Assembly: GCF_019061205.1 (NCBI RefSeq)
Contig: NZ_JAHQYH010000002.1
Coordinates: forward strand, 124,001 to 188,000
Direction: 5' to 3'
Length of the DNA: 64,000 nt
Origin: Apilactobacillus waqarii
Lineage (GTDB): Bacteria > Bacillota > Bacilli > Lactobacillales > Lactobacillaceae
Within the stretch, counting starts at the first letter, position 1. The number at the start of each line of letters is the position of its first letter. Shown here piece by piece: positions 50,390-58,490 of the stretch. The notes under the pieces were generated by a model. That model was not told the origin of the DNA and did no database searches. It saw only the letters and a list, made by a program, of their open reading frames with translations. A program made the translations under genes and the position numbers.

Positions 50390-51475
50390 ATGCCAAGAGA
50401 GAAAGAAAAACTGAAAATTATGTATGTTGTAGAGTCACTCGGAGGAGGAGTGATCTCATACCTACTACTTTTATGCAATGAACTAGCTAAAAATGGTAAT
50501 GATATTACCTTGCTTTATGGGGTTAGAAAACAAACTCCTGATAACTTGAGAGAACTATTTGATAACAGAGTTAACTTAATCGAAGTAAATAATTTCCAAC
50601 GTGCTGTTAGTCCTAGTGCCGATTACAGGGCATACTGTGAAGTTAAGCAGCAAATAATGGATATCAGACCAGATATCGTGCACTTGAATTCATCAAAAGC
50701 AGGGGCCATTGGTAGAATGATCAAACTATTTAATTCCCGTAGCTTGAAGAATACCCAATTCTTCTATACACCACATGGTTACTCATTTTTGATGGGAAAC
50801 GAATCACCTGTAAAAAGAAATATATACTACGCTATTGAAGCGATACTAAGCAAGCTCAATACCACAACCATTGCGTGTGGGATTGGTGAATACAAGTATG
50901 CCAAAAAAATCGATAAGGATTCTAAGTATGTAAATAATTGCGTTGATTTGGATTACATTGATTCATTTGTGAATAGTGATTCGAACACTTTGACAAACGT
51001 TTTCTACACTGTCGGTAGAATTAACGAACAAAAGAATCCAAAATTGTTTAATCAAATCGCTTTAAGACACCCTGAATGGCAATTTGTTTGGATTGGTGAT
51101 GGACCAATGAGAGATGAACTATCAGCATCCAATATCAAGGTGACAGGATGGCTTACCAACCAAGAAGTGATGAAAAACATTCAAGAATATGACAACTTTA
51201 TTTTGACATCTAAGTGGGAAGGCCTTCCAATCGTGTTATTGGAAGCGATGGCCTTACGAAAGAAATGTTTCGTCACAAATGTTAGCGGTAATTCAGAAGT
51301 GATTAATGACACTAATGGATTTAAATTTAACACCGTTGATGAATTTGATAAACAATACGCAAGCATCAAAAAGGATGAAAACTTGTGTAAGGGTGTAATG
51401 GCACGTAAAGACGTTGAATGTCTATATTCAAAGGACTCATTTGTGCAAGGATACAGCAGAATTTATGAGGGATAG
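50390..51475 (+). CDS. Glycosyltransferase family 4
   Basis: The 361-residue GT-B enzyme has the N-terminal MYVVESLGGGVISYLLLLC strand-loop, VHLNSSKAGAIGRM, and the C-terminal donor-site TSKWEGLPIVLLEAMALRK with the E-x7-E motif. It adds a sugar to the EPS repeat on the cytoplasmic face. The donor is unknown. Start after CAGGGAGATTTT. Confidence 0.88.
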   Translation: MPREKEKLKIMYVVESLGGGVISYLLLLCNELAKNGNDITLLYGVRKQTPDNLRELFDNRVNLIEVNNFQRAVSPSADYRAYCEVKQQIMDIRPDIVHLNSSKAGAIGRMIKLFNSRSLKNTQFFYTPHGYSFLMGNESPVKRNIYYAIEAILSKLNTTTIACGIGEYKYAKKIDKDSKYVNNCVDLDYIDSFVNSDSNTLTNVFYTVGRINEQKNPKLFNQIALRHPEWQFVWIGDGPMRDELSASNIKVTGWLTNQEVMKNIQEYDNFILTSKWEGLPIVLLEAMALRKKCFVTNVSGNSEVINDTNGFKFNTVDEFDKQYASIKKDENLCKGVMARKDVECLYSKDSFVQGYSRIYEG

Positions 51476-51491
51476 TTTTAAGGAGAACGAA

Positions 51492-52259
51492 ATGATTTCA
51501 GTAATTATGTCTACCTATAATCGTGGTAAGAAGATTAGTCGATCAGTTGAATCAATCTTGCAACAAACAGTCAGAGATATCGAATTTATCATTTGCGATG
51601 ATTGTTCAACCGATGACACTTACTCCACATTACAAAAGATTGCCAAGTCAGATAATCGTGTGAAGTTAATCAAAAACGAACATAACATGGGACTACAAAA
51701 GTCTCTAAACAGATGCCTTAGTCAATGTAATGGTGATTATATCGCTAGAATGGATGATGATGATTTTTCATTGCCAGATCGATTTGAAACACAATTGAAG
51801 TTTTTACAAGACAACCCGGAATATAGTTTTGTTGGTTCAAATGCCGATGAAGTGTTTGATGATCATAGCCTAGTCACTGATTTACCAAGTCATCCAGACA
51901 AATTCGACTTGATTAAGAGAAATCCCTATGTACATCCATCTATTATGATGCGAGCATCAGTAATCAAGGCAGTCGGTGGTTATTCTGAAGCTATCAATCA
52001 CCTAAGAGTGGAAGATTATGAACTATGGATGCGTCTATACAAGAATGGCTATAAGGGTGCCAACATCAAGAGACCGCTAGTGGAATATAGTAAGTCATTT
52101 ACTAACACTAAATTTTTAGACCGCAAGAATACCATTAGATTAGTACATCAATATATTTTTGCTTTTAACCTACCAATTTTCTATGAATACATTAATGTAC
52201 TAACTGCTGCCAAGTTATTGGTGCCAGCTAAATTAAAGAGATTAATAAGACTTATATAG
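51492..52259 (+). CDS. Glycosyltransferase family 2
   Basis: The 255-residue GT-A enzyme starts MISVIMSTYNRGKKISRSVE and has the nucleotide-sugar site FIICDDCSTDDTY and the DXD region ARMDDDDFSLPDRF. Start at 51492 after AAGGAGAACGA; a longer frame from 51414 would overlap the previous gene by 62 bases. Sugar specificity unknown. Confidence 0.9.
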   Translation: MISVIMSTYNRGKKISRSVESILQQTVRDIEFIICDDCSTDDTYSTLQKIAKSDNRVKLIKNEHNMGLQKSLNRCLSQCNGDYIARMDDDDFSLPDRFETQLKFLQDNPEYSFVGSNADEVFDDHSLVTDLPSHPDKFDLIKRNPYVHPSIMMRASVIKAVGGYSEAINHLRVEDYELWMRLYKNGYKGANIKRPLVEYSKSFTNTKFLDRKNTIRLVHQYIFAFNLPIFYEYINVLTAAKLLVPAKLKRLIRLI

Positions 52260-52280
52260 TAAGAGGGATTTGATTAAGAA

Positions 52281-53141
52281 ATGAGACAAGCAATTCTCGT
52301 TATGAACAATGGTGGATTTGATACTTTACAACAAACAATCAATCTACTGGATGATAAAGATATTGATTTTTATATTTACGCTGAAGATGACGGTAGTTTA
52401 ACTGCCAAGAACTCAAAGCTAAACTTTGTGGGATGCAATAAGAAGGTACATGCCCAAACCTTTGCTGAACTAGTAGAAGAAAAACTACTAATTAACCAAG
52501 CATTGAAGGGTGATTATGAATACTTCCATTTAATTTCATCCAACGATTTTCCATTGATGACCAAGCAATACTTCAAAGATTACTTTGCAAGTAAACCGGT
52601 TAAATTAGGATTTGTAGAATTCTCTGATTCTCAAGATCAACATTCATTGGCTTTCTACTACCCATTTAACAACTTTAACTACCAAAGAGTATGGACTGCT
52701 TTCCCATTCGTTAAAGTGTGCATGTTATTAAACCACCTTTTAGGTGTTGAAAGAATTTCTAGTGATGATGTTGTAAAGGGATGTCCTTACTTTTCACTAC
52801 CAAGAGAATATGTAACCGAATTAGACGAACAAAAGATTGATAATTATCGTCACACCATTAATCCAAAGAACTTCTTTGCCCAAACCGTATTGAAGAATTT
52901 AAAGACTAATAATCCTGAATACACAATGAACTCTAACCGTTTTAACTTGATGAAAGCTTATGGTGATTCAGCTAGATATGCCAACTATGTCAAAACTAAA
53001 AAGATTAATTGGTTCGATGAAAATGCTTATCAATTCTCTGACGATGACAAAGACGAACTAGGCAAAGTTGTTAATTCTGACTATGCCTTTGCACACAATG
53101 TAACCGACGGTGACGACTTAGCGTCATTATTGAAAGATTAA
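52281..53141 (+). CDS. GT14-like (core-2/I-branching type) glycosyltransferase, copy 1
   Basis: The 286-residue protein has the bacterial GT14 layout: AILVMNNGGFDTLQQTINLL at the start, YEYFHLISSNDFPLMTKQYF near residue 75, and a C-terminal helical part. Members transfer GlcNAc or xylose-like sugars. It pairs with a paralog directly downstream (53157-54041). Start after AGAGGGATTTG. Confidence 0.82.
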   Translation: MRQAILVMNNGGFDTLQQTINLLDDKDIDFYIYAEDDGSLTAKNSKLNFVGCNKKVHAQTFAELVEEKLLINQALKGDYEYFHLISSNDFPLMTKQYFKDYFASKPVKLGFVEFSDSQDQHSLAFYYPFNNFNYQRVWTAFPFVKVCMLLNHLLGVERISSDDVVKGCPYFSLPREYVTELDEQKIDNYRHTINPKNFFAQTVLKNLKTNNPEYTMNSNRFNLMKAYGDSARYANYVKTKKINWFDENAYQFSDDDKDELGKVVNSDYAFAHNVTDGDDLASLLKD

Positions 53142-53156
53142 GATTGGGAGGAAACT

Positions 53157-54041
53157 ATGAAACACGCAGTTATGATTATGGGATACGGAGACGGCAAGAT
53201 TGTTCAAAATACCATCGATGTATTAGATGATCCAGAAATTGATTTTTTTATTCATTGGGATAAGAAATTTGATATTCCAGAATTTAAGAGTGTGCACTCT
53301 CAAATCTACTTCACTAAAAATCGTCGTAAGGTTTATTGGGGTACCGATACCCAAACAATGGTTGAACGCATGATGTTAGAAGAAGTCTATAACACTCATC
53401 GTTATGGTTATGTCCACCTAATCTCATCAAACGACATGCCATTAATGACCCCTGATTATTTCAAGTCATACTTTGAAAAGAAACCATATGCAATTGGTTT
53501 TCTAGATTATATCGACAGACAAATTTATAACCGTGCCAAGTACTACTATCCAATTAGATACATGAAGCTAAAGACCGGTGTTAGATTCTACATGATCATT
53601 AAGAATCTGGAATACCTAAACACAATTTTGGGTGTTAATAGATTGAAGCACAAGATACTGGAAAAGGGATGTAACTGGTTCTCAATGGACATTAAATACG
53701 TCAAAAGAGTGCTTGATTTTAAGGACTTCAAGATGTTTAAGAACACATTTACTGGTGATGAATTTTTTATTCAAACCATCTTGCGTGATTTGAAGCCAAA
53801 GGGACTTACTAAAAAGTATGATTACTATTCCGATGATTACAGAATGACCAAATCAAGTGCGATGGCAAGTCGTTATATCGATTGGCTTAATGGTCATGGT
53901 AAACCATATGTCTTTACTACCGATGACGTGGATCGTCTAAAGACAGTCGTTAATACCGATTATGCATTTGGTAGAAAGATTGATGATGAAGCAGTAATCA
54001 CAGATACCTTTAAAGACTACTTATCTAATAAAGGAGAATAA
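53157..54041 (+). CDS. GT14-like glycosyltransferase, copy 2
   Basis: The 294-residue protein shares HAVMIMGYGDGKIVQNTIDV, YVHLISSNDMPLMTPDYFKS and TVVNTDYAFGRKID with the previous gene (NSDYAFAHNV there) and is therefore a tandem paralog that has diverged. It has IDFFIHWDKKFDIPEF early, the region where donor binding is expected. Start after GGGAGGAAACT. Confidence 0.83.
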   Translation: MKHAVMIMGYGDGKIVQNTIDVLDDPEIDFFIHWDKKFDIPEFKSVHSQIYFTKNRRKVYWGTDTQTMVERMMLEEVYNTHRYGYVHLISSNDMPLMTPDYFKSYFEKKPYAIGFLDYIDRQIYNRAKYYYPIRYMKLKTGVRFYMIIKNLEYLNTILGVNRLKHKILEKGCNWFSMDIKYVKRVLDFKDFKMFKNTFTGDEFFIQTILRDLKPKGLTKKYDYYSDDYRMTKSSAMASRYIDWLNGHGKPYVFTTDDVDRLKTVVNTDYAFGRKIDDEAVITDTFKDYLSNKGE

Positions 54042-54043
54042 AC

Positions 54044-55207
54044 GTGGATACGATAGACATAATAAAACAACGATTATATCTTTTTTCGTATATAGTTTTA
54101 ATGGCTACATCAATGCTATATATGTACAGTGAATTTAATAGTGTTGATCAACTTCCAAAACCTGGATATGTAAAAATGATTTGGTGGGCTGGAATTACCG
54201 TATTTCTTGTATCACAAGCCACGCTTTTATTGTTAAACATCAACGATCGACTTAAGATGAGTTGCTTAATCATTTTAGCTGGTTTGTTTTTGCTTGATTT
54301 AATAGGATTTAAATCGATTAATTTTCCAATTATTTGCTTGTCGTTTTTAATCATGAACAGCGAATCGGTTAGCTTTAAGAAATTTATTAAGGTCGATTTT
54401 GCTACCAGACTTGTCTGTATTGCTTCAGTTTTAATAATGTTTTTCTGTGGTATTTTTCCTAGCCAATATGATGTATACGTTCCAAGAGGGGACACCATCC
54501 GAAGTTCATTAGGATTTAACCATCCTAATTCATTTGGTGGGTACTGTTTATACATTCTGATTTCATTTTTACTTTTCTTATATAGTACGGGACGTCTACA
54601 AAACTTAAAGAAAATCAGCAATCTATTCTGGTTATTACTAATGTTTATCACAGGATTCTTTATTGAATTCGTATATGCAGATTCAAGAAGTTCACAAGTG
54701 GCATTTATCTTAATGGTACTACTAATTATTCCACTCGTATTTAACAAAAATATCAAATCATTTAAGCCGTTACTGGGAATTTTTCTCCTATTAATTATGA
54801 CTTTAACATCGGTCATGGTCGTTTTCTACTATGATCAATTCAGTACCTTTTTTGTGAAGTTAAACGATTTAACTTCCAACCGCTTATTCCTTCAAAATGA
54901 GGCTTTCAAGGTATTTGGTTTTAATCTATTCAACGTTAGTGATTTCGCACAAGGTAATCCAATTTGGGTAGATAACCAATACGTTTATAACCTGATTTCG
55001 ACTGGAATTATCGGTTCTCTAATTTATACATATATATACGCAAAGTCATTTGTTAACGCACATAAGGCTAATTGCTATATTTTGTATATTGTTTTAATTG
55101 CGCTAATCTTCAAGGGTAGCTTTGAATCAACATTAATTGATTACTATGCATTGCTACCAATTATCTGTTCATTTTTCATGGTAAATAAAATTAGCATGAA
55201 ACAATAA
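54044..55207 (+). CDS. Wzy-type EPS polymerase
   Basis: The 387-residue protein has about ten membrane helices with a large external loop (GDTIRSSLGFNHPNSFGGYC) characteristic of O-antigen/EPS polymerases: the SSLGFNHPNSFG stretch is typical. It links repeat units outside the membrane. GTG start directly after AAGGAGAATAAAC, two bases after the previous stop. Sequence divergence in Wzy makes this a layout-based call. Confidence 0.82.
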   Translation: MDTIDIIKQRLYLFSYIVLMATSMLYMYSEFNSVDQLPKPGYVKMIWWAGITVFLVSQATLLLLNINDRLKMSCLIILAGLFLLDLIGFKSINFPIICLSFLIMNSESVSFKKFIKVDFATRLVCIASVLIMFFCGIFPSQYDVYVPRGDTIRSSLGFNHPNSFGGYCLYILISFLLFLYSTGRLQNLKKISNLFWLLLMFITGFFIEFVYADSRSSQVAFILMVLLIIPLVFNKNIKSFKPLLGIFLLLIMTLTSVMVVFYYDQFSTFFVKLNDLTSNRLFLQNEAFKVFGFNLFNVSDFAQGNPIWVDNQYVYNLISTGIIGSLIYTYIYAKSFVNAHKANCYILYIVLIALIFKGSFESTLIDYYALLPIICSFFMVNKISMKQ

Positions 55208-55275
55208 TCGGGTATTATTTTTTCTTTGGGTATATGTTATTATAGACAATTGCTTTAAACAGAGGAGGAATAATT

Positions 55276-56493
55276 TTGGACGATAATAAACATTGGCGTA
55301 AGAATCTTTGGATATTGCTATTTGGTACTTTTCTAACAGGAATTGCCTTTAGTGAAGTTATTCCATTTCAACCGCTATATATTTCTGAATTAGGCGATTT
55401 TAGTAAGAGTCAACTTTCACTACTTAGTGGAATTGTGTATGCTTCTTCTTTTATTGTCGTAATTTTTACATCGGCCATGTGGGGACGATTTGCGGATCGT
55501 CATGGACGAAAGAGAATGGTGCTACAAACATCATTCGGTTCAGCTGTAACGTTATTCTTAATGGCTTTTTGTACCAATGTTTGGGAACTTCTAATCCTAA
55601 AGTGTTTACAAGGATTCTTTGACGGAGTTATCCCTAACTCAATCGCATTGGTTGCAACCAGTACGCCCAGAAATAAGACTGGATATGCATTAAGTTGGCT
55701 ATCAACTGGATACACAAGTGGATTCTTAGTTGGACCTATTTTTGGTGGGTTATTAGTACGACTATTGAGTATTCGTGTTTCATTCATGGTAACGGGATTA
55801 CTACTATTTTCGTTCTTTTTACTAACTTACTTCTTCGTAGAAGAACACTTCAAGCCAGATCCAGCTAAGCTAAAAGAAAAGAAGGAATCGTTTGTTAAAA
55901 TCATCAAGCGTTTCCCAAACACACACTTTGTTGTGTGGATTTTAATTATCTCAATTGCGCTTCAAATTATGAACAACTCTATCAATCCATTGATTACCTT
56001 ATACGTTAAGGAGTTAATGAATAACTCTGGAAATGTATCAGTTGTATCAGGGATTGTGGCAGCCATGCCTGGTATTGGGATGGTACTTGTTTCTCCTTGG
56101 TTCGGAAGACTAGGGGACAGATACGGTACCAACAAAATCCTAACACTTGGTTTTATCTTGGCAATCCTATTTATTTTCCCTCAAGGATTTGCACCAACCG
56201 TACTATTCTTTGGTGTCTTCAGATTCTTAACCGGGGTTTCAAATGCGGCAATTTTTCCATCTGTTCAAACATTGCTGGCAAAGGGAACACCATCAGAATC
56301 TACAGGGATGGCATTTAGTCTAAACCAAGGTGCACAAGCTGTTGGTATTTGTATTGGTTCATTAATGGGAAGTATTATTTCATCTATCTGGGATTATAAT
56401 GTGGTCTTCTACGTTAGTGCCTTAGTGGTATTAGTCACATTCATTCTAGTTAAGATAAAAGTGCCGGAATTGAGAGATTCGAAAGCAGAATAA
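55276..56493 (+). CDS. MFS transporter inside the EPS cluster
   Basis: The 405-residue, 12-helix carrier is a paralog of the gene at 9978 (WKQNLNVLWFGTF vs WRKNLWILLFGTF; WGRFADRHGRKRMVLQTS; SWLSTGYTSGFLVGPIFGGL). TTG start after AGAGGAGGAATAATT. It belongs to the drug:H+ antiporter branch, unusual between wzy and wzx. It may be a passenger, or export a compound linked to EPS; the sequence does not tell. No terminator was seen separating it from its neighbours. Confidence 0.85.
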   Translation: MDDNKHWRKNLWILLFGTFLTGIAFSEVIPFQPLYISELGDFSKSQLSLLSGIVYASSFIVVIFTSAMWGRFADRHGRKRMVLQTSFGSAVTLFLMAFCTNVWELLILKCLQGFFDGVIPNSIALVATSTPRNKTGYALSWLSTGYTSGFLVGPIFGGLLVRLLSIRVSFMVTGLLLFSFFLLTYFFVEEHFKPDPAKLKEKKESFVKIIKRFPNTHFVVWILIISIALQIMNNSINPLITLYVKELMNNSGNVSVVSGIVAAMPGIGMVLVSPWFGRLGDRYGTNKILTLGFILAILFIFPQGFAPTVLFFGVFRFLTGVSNAAIFPSVQTLLAKGTPSESTGMAFSLNQGAQAVGICIGSLMGSIISSIWDYNVVFYVSALVVLVTFILVKIKVPELRDSKAE

Positions 56494-56529
56494 GTATTTT
56501 TCATTAAGAATGTAGGTGTAAAAGGATAA

Positions 56530-57939
56530 ATGAATAAGGGATTTGTTAAAAATATAATCAATCTAATGGTCAGTAACTTAATATCGCTGATGATTAGTGT
56601 CTTATCATCATTTATTACGCCTGTGATCTTGGGCCATGATGGATATGGTTACTATAAAATATTCTCACTATATACGACTTATGTACCATTGCTTCACATT
56701 GGATTTATCGATGGAATTTTAATTCGAAATGCTGGTAAAAAACTAGAGAATATCTCGTTTAAGAAGTTTAGAACCTATACGTTATTCTTGTTAATATTTG
56801 AGCTATTCTTAAGCATTGTAATGAGTATCTTTGCATGCTTAATCAATATCCCGCAAATTAATCGAGAAATCATTATTGCGATTGCTATATATTCATTCTT
56901 ATTGAACGCACTAACATACTTTCAGTTTTTCTCTAAGTGTATTATGCGTTTTAGTGAATTGGCATCAATAGCAAGACTTCAATCATTTATAAATCTATTC
57001 TTTTTACTATTAGCTTTGTACCTATATAAATTTACAGCTTTCAATGTAAACGTTACTTACTACATGTTTTACATGAACTTTGCTGTGTTTATATTGCTTT
57101 GCTACTACCTCGTCAGATATAAAAAAATTATATTAGGTGAACGAAAAACGATTGCTAGCCAATTCCAAAATATCCGGGTATTTTTCAGAGTTGGTTTCGC
57201 AATTATGATCTCGTATCAAATTACAATGGTGATGGTTAACGCTGATAATCAATTTATCTCAATGTTCTTTAAGGTTAGCGAGTATGGTAAGTATGCATTT
57301 GCTTACTCGTTAGCTGCATTGTTATTAACGGTATTTAATGCCGTTTCTTCGGTAATGTTACCGTACATGAAAAAGGCCGGCAAATCAGCGGTTGTATCTA
57401 ATCATGATTCAAACATGGCAGTCATGAATGCAATTGTCTTTTTCGTCATTGCTTCATACTATCCAATCGCTTGGATAGTTAACAACTTTATTGCTAGTTA
57501 TAGTGAATCTGTACAATATTTAAGTATCGTCTTTCCGGGAGTCGGGATTACTTGTATTGTGCAGTCTTATATATTCAATGACTACATCATGGCAAAGAAA
57601 ATTAAGGACTTCTGCTATATCTCATTAGCAAACTTGGTATTTGATTTTGCCGTTTACTACGTTGGATTTAGATTGAGCCATAGTACGCTTAAGATAGCGC
57701 TATTATCAATTCCATTGTTAATGATATGGTATCTAACACTTGAATGGTTTATGAACGCTGACTCTGGAGTAAAGTTTATTAAGAACTTTTATTACTTGAT
57801 GATTATGGCATTTGCATTCATTGTCATTAGCCACATCAGTAATATCTGGATCAGTCTGATTGCATACGTCATTACGTATGTTGCTGTTACATTAGCGTTT
57901 TATTTTAAAACATTTAAAACTATTATCTTAAATTTATAA
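56530..57939 (+). CDS. Wzx-type EPS flippase
   Basis: The 469-residue protein has about fourteen membrane helices and the polysaccharide-flippase (MATE-like) start: VSNLISLMISVLSSFITPVI, with GHDGYGYYKIFSLYTTY next. It moves the lipid-linked repeat across the membrane before Wzy acts. Start after AAAAGGATAA. Last gene of the cluster, with a terminator about 140 bases downstream. Confidence 0.85.
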   Translation: MNKGFVKNIINLMVSNLISLMISVLSSFITPVILGHDGYGYYKIFSLYTTYVPLLHIGFIDGILIRNAGKKLENISFKKFRTYTLFLLIFELFLSIVMSIFACLINIPQINREIIIAIAIYSFLLNALTYFQFFSKCIMRFSELASIARLQSFINLFFLLLALYLYKFTAFNVNVTYYMFYMNFAVFILLCYYLVRYKKIILGERKTIASQFQNIRVFFRVGFAIMISYQITMVMVNADNQFISMFFKVSEYGKYAFAYSLAALLLTVFNAVSSVMLPYMKKAGKSAVVSNHDSNMAVMNAIVFFVIASYYPIAWIVNNFIASYSESVQYLSIVFPGVGITCIVQSYIFNDYIMAKKIKDFCYISLANLVFDFAVYYVGFRLSHSTLKIALLSIPLLMIWYLTLEWFMNADSGVKFIKNFYYLMIMAFAFIVISHISNIWISLIAYVITYVAVTLAFYFKTFKTIILNL

Positions 57940-58081
57940 AGTAGCATTAAAAACTAATCTTAAAATAATCGTCGTTTTTTAGGGAATTAATCAACGGATG
58001 CTATATTAAATGATGAATAGGTAAGAGAAGATAGATTACTTTATTCCAGGGACTTTGTCCCACGTTTATTAATCCATAATT

Positions 58082-58115
58082 AAAAAAAGAGGCCTCTTCA
58101 GAGGTCTCTTTTTAT
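58082..58115 (+). terminator. Terminator of the EPS cluster
   Basis: AGAGGCCTC pairs with GAGGTCTCT around TTCA, one G-U pair, then Ts. The 140 bases between the wzx stop and this hairpin contain only a small GGGAC/GTCCC dyad. Confidence 0.82.
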
Positions 58116-58183
58116 TTATACAGTTGTATAAATAGTTGGTGTGAAATTTAAAAAAATTTAAAATGACAATACCTAATTAGACA

Positions 58184-58212
58184 TTGATTACAAAACATTA
58201 ATACTATATAAT
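58184..58212 (+). promoter_or_regulatory. Promoter of the fructanase gene
   Basis: TTGATT (58184-58189) and TATAAT (58207-58212) with a 17-base spacer, about 280 bases before the start codon, which implies a long 5' leader. Confidence 0.6.
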
Positions 58213-58246
58213 GATTTTGTTATGAAAAAGTAATTTTTAGGGGGAT

Positions 58247-58321
58247 TTGTTGTCCCTTTTTGGAGAAATTCATAAATTACATTCAAAAATTGGTGTATTG
58301 TTAGTTTCAATACATATATAG
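58247..58321 (+). CDS. Possible upstream ORF in the fructanase leader
   Basis: A 24-codon frame begins TTG-TTG after AGGGGG at a proper distance and ends at the base of a hairpin. It would encode a short peptide with several Ile, Leu and His. No amino-acid run points to attenuation and the TTG start makes it weak. It is listed because its place (promoter, small ORF, hairpin, gene) parallels the cysteine leaders. Confidence 0.3.
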   Translation: MLSLFGEIHKLHSKIGVLLVSIHI

Positions 58322-58462
58322 GATGAGTAATGCCGTGGGGGAATTATTCATCCAAATCTTTTTGATTATTGGATTATCAATAAGATTTTTTACAGAAATA
58401 AGTATTTGTATAAATATTTACTTCTGTTTATTGTTCGTTTAATTTGTTTAATTTGTTTAATT
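58294..58462 (+). promoter_or_regulatory. Structured 5' leader of the fructanase gene
   Basis: Three hairpins follow each other: TGTATTG/CAATACA (58294-58314), GGATGAGTAAT/ATTATTCATCC (58321-58353, followed by a short T-rich tract), and a 16-base stem ACAGAAATAAGTATTT/AAATATTTACTTCTGT (58391-58426, one mismatch, one G-U). A 9-base direct repeat GTTTAATTT occurs three times at 58436-58462. The set suggests RNA-level control or operators; the mechanism is inference. Confidence 0.45.
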
Positions 58463-58490
58463 TTTTAAGGGAATAGATAGGAGTTTAGTA

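Noticed and set aside
54148-54816. 222-codon minus-strand ORF opposite the Wzy gene
   Set aside because: Entirely antisense to the wzy reading frame, with a Lys/Asn/Ile-rich protein lacking any family pattern.
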